DNA of 64,000 bases. Origin: Canna indica. Lineage: Eukaryota > Streptophyta > Magnoliopsida > Zingiberales > Cannaceae. The position numbers and the translations under genes were made by a program. The stretch is taken from assembly GCA_034359265.1 (NCBI GenBank), contig CP136892.1, positions 81,708,001 to 81,772,000 of the forward strand, in the 5' to 3' direction. This document shows positions 57,466-64,000 of this stretch, in pieces; position 1 is the stretch's first letter; every line of letters starts with the position of its first letter. The notes below the pieces were generated by a model, which made no database searches, was not told the origin of the DNA, and saw only the letters and a program-made list of their open reading frames with translations.

Positions 57466-57743
57466 GGGTGAATTACACTAATTTTCCCTGAGATTTAGTA
57501 AAATTACACTGATCTCCCATCTATTTGTAATTTTATCTTGTAATCCTCTTGAGTTTTGTAAAAGATTACACAAATCTCTCATATTACGAAATAAGATTAC
57601 ACAAACCTCTTCTGAGTTTTGTAAAATATTATACAAATTTTTCCTAAAAAAATTACTCAGGGGAGGTGATTGTAACATGGACAAATAGAATTGGGGTCAA
57701 TGTAATTTTACTAAACTTCATAGGAGATCAGTGTAATTTACTC
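57466..57743. mobile_element. MITE, 278 bp, with 9-bp duplication (Mutator-like?)
   Basis: Inverted ends GGGTGAATTACACT and AGTGTAATTTACTC pair with few mismatches and continue inward (GTAAAATTACACTGATCTCC on one side, its inverse on the other). Both flanks read ATTAATTAA (57457-57465 and 57744-57752). A 9-bp duplication fits Mutator-like MITEs. Because the sequence is simple, a shorter TTAA or TAA duplication is also possible. Confidence 0.75.
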
Positions 57744-57752
57744 ATTAATTAA

Positions 57753-58864
57753 ATTAGTTTCCCTAGGTGATTTTCTTTCAGGTTTATGTCATTAATTTTC
57801 TACTTCATTTAATCTTTCCATTAGGGATATTTCCTTGACCATAAGTTGGTCTTAAAAGTACAAAAGCTAACATACATTTTGATTTAGCTCAGTGTCCAAA
57901 AGGCAAAAGCTCTCCAAAGTCTCAAAGTCTCAAGAGGACACACAGCTTGCAATATTTAGCTCGATCAGTGTCCAAAAGCTCTCCAAAGTCCAACAAATCC
58001 ATTGCAATACATGGACAAGAAGACTCAAGAGGGCACACAGCTTGCAAACACCTTGATGAGTTAATTAATCTGTGGTCCAAACCCAGCTCATGAAATGATG
58101 AATGGCATCATTTGCCACATGTTCTTTATTAGCTTTAACCCTTTAAATCACATGAATGTCTCAAGAGTAGCTAGGAATATATATAGCACATGATGCTGTA
58201 CTTACTAGCTACAGAAGTCTCTTTAAAAAAGAATTAATTAAGATCGTGCCTTAACATTGAAAGCTGCGCGCATAAAAGGAATCATATATTCTCGTATATA
58301 ATCATGGCTATCCAATGTGTGTTTTAATAAACCTGGAGAAAATTAATGAGCTCATGAATACACATCCCACAAAATAGAGGATCCTCCGACTCTAGCTTAT
58401 ATATCAGTATGTGATTGTGTGACTAATTGGTATCATAATATTATATGAACAAGATCAATATGATCACTCGTTCTTGACTTTAGATCACACCCAAAAAGCC
58501 ATAATCAAATAAATAAAAATAAAGAGGTATATGGCGGAAAATGCATATAGAAGGCATTGACAGTTCACCTACCTGCAGATAGAGGATTAAAGAACAATTA
58601 AACCTTCACCACTAACAAAAAATTAAGAAGATGATGAATAAAGGCTAGATAGCTTTTTTATCTCTTCGATAATGAGGACAATTAATCATACATATATCAC
58701 TTAGATTTCTTGTACAGCTGAATGATCACTACAGTAAATACTAGATGAACTATATAATATATATATAATTCCCTATATTAATGGCGTGCTTTCACTACCT
58801 TGACAAACATAAATGTAAATGCTACGTACGTACTAATTGTTAATGCATAATACAATTAACATGC
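57753..58864. other. Intergenic region
   Basis: AT-rich. It includes a small imperfect duplication at about 57895-58050 in which GTCCAAAAG, AGCTCTCCAAAGTC, CTCAAGAG-CACACAGCTTGCAA recur. The last part is the 3' flank of the PMEI gene. No gene was recognised. Confidence 0.5.
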
Positions 58865-59440
58865 TCAACCGAGCTGAGAGATGATATCCAAGGCAGTGCC
58901 GCAGAGACTCCGGAGATCGTCCTCCCTCTTGGCCATGGCGTCCGGGTACGGCATTCCCGGGTTCTTCTGGAACTGCCTGCTGCACGCGCTCGCGTACTCC
59001 TGGGCCGCGCTCACGTGCACGCTCGCGTAGTCGTAGTTCTCCTCCGCCAACGACTGCAGCGCCCACCGCAGCGACTCGCCGGCGTTCCGGTACTTGTCGG
59101 CGCAGATCCTGAGCGCCGCCGACGAGGACGACGACGAAGACGACGACGACGACGAAGGCAAGACCGAACCGTCGGTGGCGTTCTTGGTCAGGCTGGTGGC
59201 GTACGCCGATGTGTTCTTCGCCTTGGCGAGGGCGATCCTGACGGCGATGGTGGAGAGGGACTTGACGTCGTCGGCCTTCCGGCTGCGGGGGTCGGACTGG
59301 AGCGCCGCCATGCAGAAGTCGTAGTTGGAAGTCAGGCTGCACGTGTCCTGCAGCAAGGTGGAAGGCGGCGGAGAGGAAAGAGAGGGAGCGAGGAGTGCGG
59401 AGAAGGAGAAGAGGAGGAAGAGGAGGAAGGAAGCCGCCAT
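58865..59440 (-). CDS. PMEI: Pectin methylesterase/invertase inhibitor domain protein, with poly-Ser insert
   Basis: Single-exon frame of 191 residues. A hydrophobic signal peptide (1-22, ending near APSLS) targets it to the secretory pathway and apoplast, where the family inhibits pectin methylesterases or acid invertases by a four-helix bundle. The paired cysteines of the N-terminal hairpin are at 34 and 43 (DTCSLTSNYDFC). Further cysteines are at 113 (RICADKYRNA), 153 (ACSRQF) and 180 (LRSLCGTALDII). The LLRWALQSL/YDYASVHVSAAQEY helix region and the final LCGTALDII are typical. Odd: a run of twelve or more serines at about 96-107, encoded by TCG/TCC repeats, lies in the loop between helices where PMEIs are usually short. 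Strongly G/C-ending codons. Inhibitor of which enzyme cannot be told. Confidence 0.93.
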   Translation of the reverse strand: MAASFLLFLLFSFSALLAPSLSSPPPSTLLQDTCSLTSNYDFCMAALQSDPRSRKADDVKSLSTIAVRIALAKAKNTSAYATSLTKNATDGSVLPSSSSSSSSSSSSAALRICADKYRNAGESLRWALQSLAEENYDYASVHVSAAQEYASACSRQFQKNPGMPYPDAMAKREDDLRSLCGTALDIISQLG

Positions 59441-59512
59441 GGCTAGCAGTGATGGTTTGGATACTAGAGAGGTGATGAAGATGACTGTGATAACTGATAA
59501 CCCAAAGGCAGA

Positions 59513-59523
59513 ATTATATATAG
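59513..59523 (-). promoter_or_regulatory. TATA box of the PMEI gene
   Basis: On the minus strand CTATATATAAT ends 73 nt before the ATG at 59440. This spacing implies a short 5' leader of about 45 nt. It is the only TATA-like site close to the gene. Confidence 0.6.
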
Positions 59524-59540
59524 TGCATAAACCTTGACTT

Positions 59541-61412
59541 TGTGGGATTAATTAAATCAACCATGTGGTATTGTGGTGCGTCAAATTAAAGGGGGCCTAC
59601 ACGTGATTCATTATTCGTAATGGAGAAGCAATTCATCCCTGATCTTTGTGTGCAAGAGATTGTTGTAGAATTATAGGGGAAGAAGACTACTCCATTACTG
59701 CTTAATTAATTAATCAAGAAATAGTCTTAATTATGTAAGTGTGACTTGAGCACAGTCAACTGTTGGCAGCATTTGACGATCGAGGTCATGGGATATGGAT
59801 TTGTACCTTATAATATATTGATATGTTTCTTAGTGCGGCACAACCTTTTGAAAGGAAGACGAGCCAATTGAAAAAGGAGATTGTTGGCTGAATAATTGGG
59901 ATGTGGGACTCGACCTAAAGATGGTAATTTTCCCATAACCTGCGCCAAGGGCGAAGGCGACGAGATTTTCTTGACCATGTTGATTGTTGAGTCCAATAAA
60001 GTCTAAAGTGACAGCTAATGAATCGAGAGTAGTCTTTATCCACGGCTAAGTGTCTTTTGACTATTGGTATTTAGGTAAACATCTACTAAAAGGTGTTTGA
60101 TGTTAAAGGCAATATAATTTGATAGAACTAACTAGATGTTGACATCGAGCCAAATGAAGATCCTTAAGACGAGAAAGCAGAAAAAAATATAGCTATAGTA
60201 TATGCTTGCTTAATTAGAATACAAATGTCACGTATTGGAGCAGGAATTCCTAGCACCCAATTAATTACTCATGTATTAAGCAGTGTGGAGCTAGTAGCAT
60301 AAGGCAAATGCTTAATCCAAAGGCTGCAGGACTGGGGAGTGGGGAGCACATAGCTGTTCCCCGGCGCAGCTCGTAACTTGATACCGCTACGAAGATCAAA
60401 CTTAAATTAGAGGCGCGTGGTTTTTTGTCTCAAATATCAAATTCGTCAAGTTTGAGAGAAAACTCGCAATTGTGTCTGTTCGGCGAAGGTTCGATTTGGT
60501 CACATTTACTGTTCAAACTGAATAATGCGCCTTTCTACACAATTTGATTTATTTATTTCAAATTAAGAAAGGGCTAAAACGAGCATCATATCGAACCCTG
60601 ATAATCTATCTGAAGTCGGAAAAACAAGCTTCGATTTCAAAATGGACATCGCAAAAATCCCATCTGCAAATTTGTGATTGTAACATGATATCGAACACTG
60701 ACATCATCGTTACAATAGGTTGCTTAGTTAGTAGTTCAGAAATCACAGTTATATGAATTATATGCAACAGGTTTATGCAGAGTTAAACGTCACAAAATAT
60801 ACAATAAAATTCCAGGATCAGGTTACATTTCACTACAATAATTGAATGAAATAAATTTCCTGTTTTCAAACAAAGAAAAGCTGCACAAATATATCAAAGA
60901 CACGACAATTACTGATTTGAACTCAGGTGCTCAGAAGCCAAAACTGCTTCAAATGTGGACCTGTAACATTGTTTATAAACAGATGAATGCATAGAAGTCT
61001 AGCAAAACTAAAAGAAAGATACAAGAATAATGACAATGAATCTATTATCAGTAAGAAAGTATTATTAAATATTTATAAAACTAAGATCTGAAAAGTATAT
61101 TTTACAGTTGCATAGGTTAGGGTCACAAACAATGTATGATGATAGCCACGACCAATACAGTGAACATTGACTAATACAACCATTCTGAGTGGCTCTCCAA
61201 TCTAAGAAATCTGAGTGGCTTTAATTTTGATATTTATCTAATAGAAAGTTTCTCCAATGTGACAAGTAAGGAATGCCAAAACTGCTGATAGTCAAACTAA
61301 TGAGTAAAGAGTGGCTTTGACATCAACAAGAAATTGTCCCAACAAAACTTCTCCATACAAACTAATCATTTTGCACCATTAATTAATTTAGATAATTACC
61401 TATATAAAAGTA
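59541..61412. other. Intergenic region between the PMEI gene and the unrecognised gene
   Basis: AT-rich, no coding region supported. From about 60800 it may include the 3' UTR of the minus-strand gene that ends at 61413. Confidence 0.5.
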
Positions 61413-61773
61413 TCAATGCTTGTTGGCGAGGCAAATGCACTCAGGAAATGGGTTCTCATAAAATGATTCCTCAGTCCTAAACCGATCCCGTCCTTTACTT
61501 CCTGGCAGAGGTCCATACCTCTTTCTTGGAGCCCCTTGTCTGTAGAAGAACAACTGAATGAGTAAATGCCATTTTGTCATCTTGATTTGCCATTTTAGAA
61601 ACTTGTACAATAATTCTCTTAGCGAAAACAAAGGAAACTGAGGAATAGGTATCAGAGAGAAATTTGAAACAATGCACCTGTACTTGTGCATCTCAGTTAC
61701 AAGCGAAGACAATTTAGCATCTTCTTCCAATTCTCCTCTGTCTATCATATCAAAGAGTTCTACCAATCCTTTT
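61413..61773 (-). CDS. Unrecognised plant gene, last two coding exons
   Basis: Two minus-strand exons join in frame: 61678-61773 (after a TTTGCAG acceptor, encoding GLVELFDMIDRGELEEDAKL, SSLVTEMHKY) and 61413-61539 (after a CTACAG acceptor, encoding QGAPRKRYGPLPGSKGRDRF, RTEESFYENPFPECICLANK, H and stop). The Arg codon at the joint is split AG/A. The first part is an acidic amphipathic helix. The second is a basic, glycine-rich motif with an aromatic C-terminus that looks strongly constrained. The splice signals, open phases and composition support a real gene. The upstream exons are not identified and may lie beyond the right edge or within 61774-64000. Function not recognised; a nucleic-acid- or organelle-associated role would be a guess. 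Confidence 0.65.
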
Positions 61774-63069
61774 CTGCAAACAAATGGATAACAGAAATAA
61801 GTAGAGCAAAACCATATTGAAAAAAAAGGTCCAATATTTAAATAGAACAGAATCTAATTCCAGGAAAAAAATTGGGATGAAATTCCACAGGTTCCACTCT
61901 CTCGTGAAAAAAAACCCTAGTTGACACATTAAATATCCACATATTTGAAACTTTCTACATCACAAAGAATTCTGATTCAGAAGCTCTTGCAGATCTGTAT
62001 CAACAATCTAGATAGTTCTTCAGAAGCAAATGACCTTCAAGATTCAAGTGGGAAGCAATTAAGAATTAATAGAAGATAAAACAGAAGAAGTCACAACTTA
62101 AATGGCCCTTCTTGACAGGAACTAAATATGCTATATTATCCTATTTCTTAAGCTATTTATAAATACTTAGTTAAATGTATGAGAAACTCTAAATATTCTT
62201 AAAAATTAAGAATGTGTAGTAGCAATAACTCTTTGTGATAAGGTTGCTCACAGCACTCTCAGCCTCAATGAGTCTTTTCTAGAAATAGCCTCTCCATTTT
62301 TAGGTGGAAGGCTGCACCAAGTTTAGCGGGAGAAGTGGATTGCACTGGGATGTCTTATTAAGGAATTCCTTATTTTTCTGTGATGCATATTAATCTCACA
62401 ATGTTGCTTGGTAACATGAGCATGAATTAGCCTTCCAATAACTTGAATTGCTTTTTCCTTCAACAACGAACATTTGAAAAGTAGATATAGGTCCTTTAGA
62501 GGGAAAGCCTTGACACTACACAAAGGTTGCCCCTCCATGAATTAGGTGGTTTAAGTCACAGAAATGGGGACTGCATAGCTTTGCCCTCACAATTTCATAT
62601 TGCACTTGGCTCACCTTTTTGTTTGTTTGGTAAATATGAGTGGTATGAATAAAGATCTCACACCATCCAAGACTGGCAGCTCTATATGAGACCATTGTCA
62701 TTGCATGATTTAAACATATTGTATGCTAGGAATTGGTGTCTTGAAGATATCTAAACCTTATAAAACTTAACAGACAAGATCACCAATGAATATCTTGCTA
62801 AGCAATAGAGCTACTGTTGTCTTCTGTCATTTGAACAAGAGTCCATTATTAAGGAGAGAAGTTCAGAAGCTCCAACTTCATGAAGAGACAGCTATGCTAG
62901 ATGGAGGAAGGCCAATTCAACCACTTTCCTGATCAAGGAAGCTAACGGAAAGGGAAACATGTTGCACTGTGAAGATTGTAAACATCTTAATGAAGCTCCA
63001 ACTAGATAGCTTAAAAAACGCATGTTAACCATGATAGCTAGTAAGGACTTGCATTTTGGTAAATATGAC
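61774..63069. other. Intron or intergenic sequence, no clear feature
   Basis: Probably an intron or upstream flank of the gene ending at 61413. Open minus-strand frames at 62323-62701 carry phrases faintly like the C-terminal end of a Copia polyprotein but with no diagnostic motif, so I do not call them. Confidence 0.4.
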
Positions 63070-63844
63070 CATGGTTTAAAATCTCGGTTTCGGTACCGAT
63101 TTTTGTACCTGGCCGAAACCGGTACCGTACCATACCATACCGACACTCGATACGGTCCGGTACGGAAAACACCATATCGGGTTTTTTTTTAAGAGTTAGT
63201 TATAACTCTAATAATACATAATTGATGAATAAATGCTTAAAATTAATATTCAAATGTCAAATACATGAATACAATGCTTAAAAGCTATTTGGTACTGTAT
63301 TAGGATTTTTCACAGATACAAGAGAATTACATTAGAATTAATATAGGGCGACACATGGTATTCATTATCTTAGTTGATGTTGCACTACGTCTTATGTTGC
63401 GCTACGCAGAGTCTTCGGCGGTCCCTGCCAGGGGTGTGGGGGCGGAGCCCCCGAAAATTTTTTAGACCCTTTGGGTTGTGGGATTGTGTAGCCCTATATT
63501 AATTCTAATGTAATTCTCTTATACATGTGAAAAATCCTAATACAGTACCAAATAGCTTTTAAACATTGTATTCATGTATTTGACATTTGAATATTAATTT
63601 TAAACATTTATTCATCAATTATGTATTATTAGAGTTATATCTAACTCTTAAAAATAAAATATAAAAAAAAGAAACCCGATATCGCGTCATACCAGGCGGT
63701 ATATGGCGAAATACCACCATATACCGCCCGGTATACCATATATACCTGGTATTTTCAAATACCGGGTATATCGAATACCGGAATCCCCAAAAATCGGTAA
63801 ATACCGAGCTTACCGTACCGTTTCGGCCGATTTTTTAAACCATG
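63070..63844. mobile_element. Foldback element, 775 bp, with 8-bp duplication (hAT-like)
   Basis: The ends CATGGTTTAAA and TTTAAACCATG are inverted repeats flanked by the exact 8-bp duplication AATATGAC (63062-63069 and 63845-63852). The arms pair along almost their whole length: CCGATATCG, AAGAGTTA, AATAATACATAATTGATGAA, AATATTAATTTTAA, CCAAATAGCTTTTAA and CCCTATATTAATTCTAATG occur on both sides in inverse order. The unpaired centre is about 63355-63490 and is GC-rich. No coding capacity; its transcript would be a long double-stranded hairpin. Confidence 0.9.
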
Positions 63845-64000
63845 AATATGACCATAACAGATATATAATGCTTTCAGCTTTGATGTGGACTAGCAATCTA
63901 GTAGTAAAATATTCATGCAACTAACTATTCATTATTTCCAAAATGAAGTGTTGAACTAGGGCTATACAGATTATTCAGTAAAAAGAAACTAATTCTCTAT

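Noticed and set aside
62323..62701. Copia-like C-terminal polyprotein fragment on the minus strand
   Set aside because: A phrase like YEIVRAKLC is suggestive, but no integrase, reverse transcriptase or RNase H motif and no LTR pair could be found nearby.
1..64000. tRNA, rRNA or other structured RNA genes
   Set aside because: I looked for tRNA-like A- and B-box pairs and found only the truncated SINE; no full cloverleaf or rRNA segment was recognised. A covariance-model search could still reveal a small RNA.

Overview
The window is plant nuclear DNA: spliced GT-AG genes with AT-rich introns and a dense load of plant-type DNA transposons, LINEs and a SINE. Several exons (the amino acid permease, the pectin methylesterase inhibitor, the small membrane protein) have strongly G/C-ending codons, while others (NIPA, LAZ1) are AT-rich. 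That bimodality, plus an Au-type SINE, suggests a monocot outside or inside the grasses. The species cannot be named from the sequence.

Layout: 1-4373 is intergenic with a cluster of four G-boxes and a possible extra promoter/first exon. 4650-6585 (+) is a six-exon AAP-type amino acid permease. 9684-10097 (-) is a small two-helix membrane protein. 11044-18210 is a complete CACTA (En/Spm) transposon with perfect termini and an ATA target duplication. It carries a TnpA/Transposase_24-like gene and a TNP2 transposase broken by three premature stops and one frameshift. 19607-28195 (-) is an eight-exon NIPA-type magnesium transporter with an apparent one-base frameshift in exon 4; its introns host a PIF/Harbinger (Tourist-like) element and an Au-like SINE. 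28200-32950 is very AT-rich repeat DNA. 32960-33319 (+) is a small unrecognised plant protein. 37584-42897 (-) is an eight-coding-exon LAZ1/DUF300 (TMEM184/OST-alpha fold) gene with a probable non-coding first exon near 44312, and an RTE-type LINE tail in an intron.

From 44745 rightward the window is mainly mobile and duplicated DNA: a hAT element with an 8-bp duplication, a decayed L1-type LINE, then a 6.7-kb local array in which a papain-like cysteine peptidase relic and a nicotinamidase (NIC) relic alternate in tandem. Next comes a diverged ~110-bp tandem repeat split by an 893-bp inverted-repeat element, and then a 278-bp element with a 9-bp duplication. 58865-59440 (-) is a PMEI-domain protein with a poly-serine insert. 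61413-61773 (-) holds the last two exons of an unrecognised gene. 63070-63844 is a 775-bp near-perfect foldback element with an 8-bp duplication.

The functional genes are unrelated housekeeping or membrane-transport genes and do not form a pathway or cluster. The most informative structures are the transposons whose boundaries can be proved by target-site duplications, the deamination-like decay of the CACTA transposase, the NIPA frameshift, and the alternating peptidase/nicotinamidase pseudogene array.
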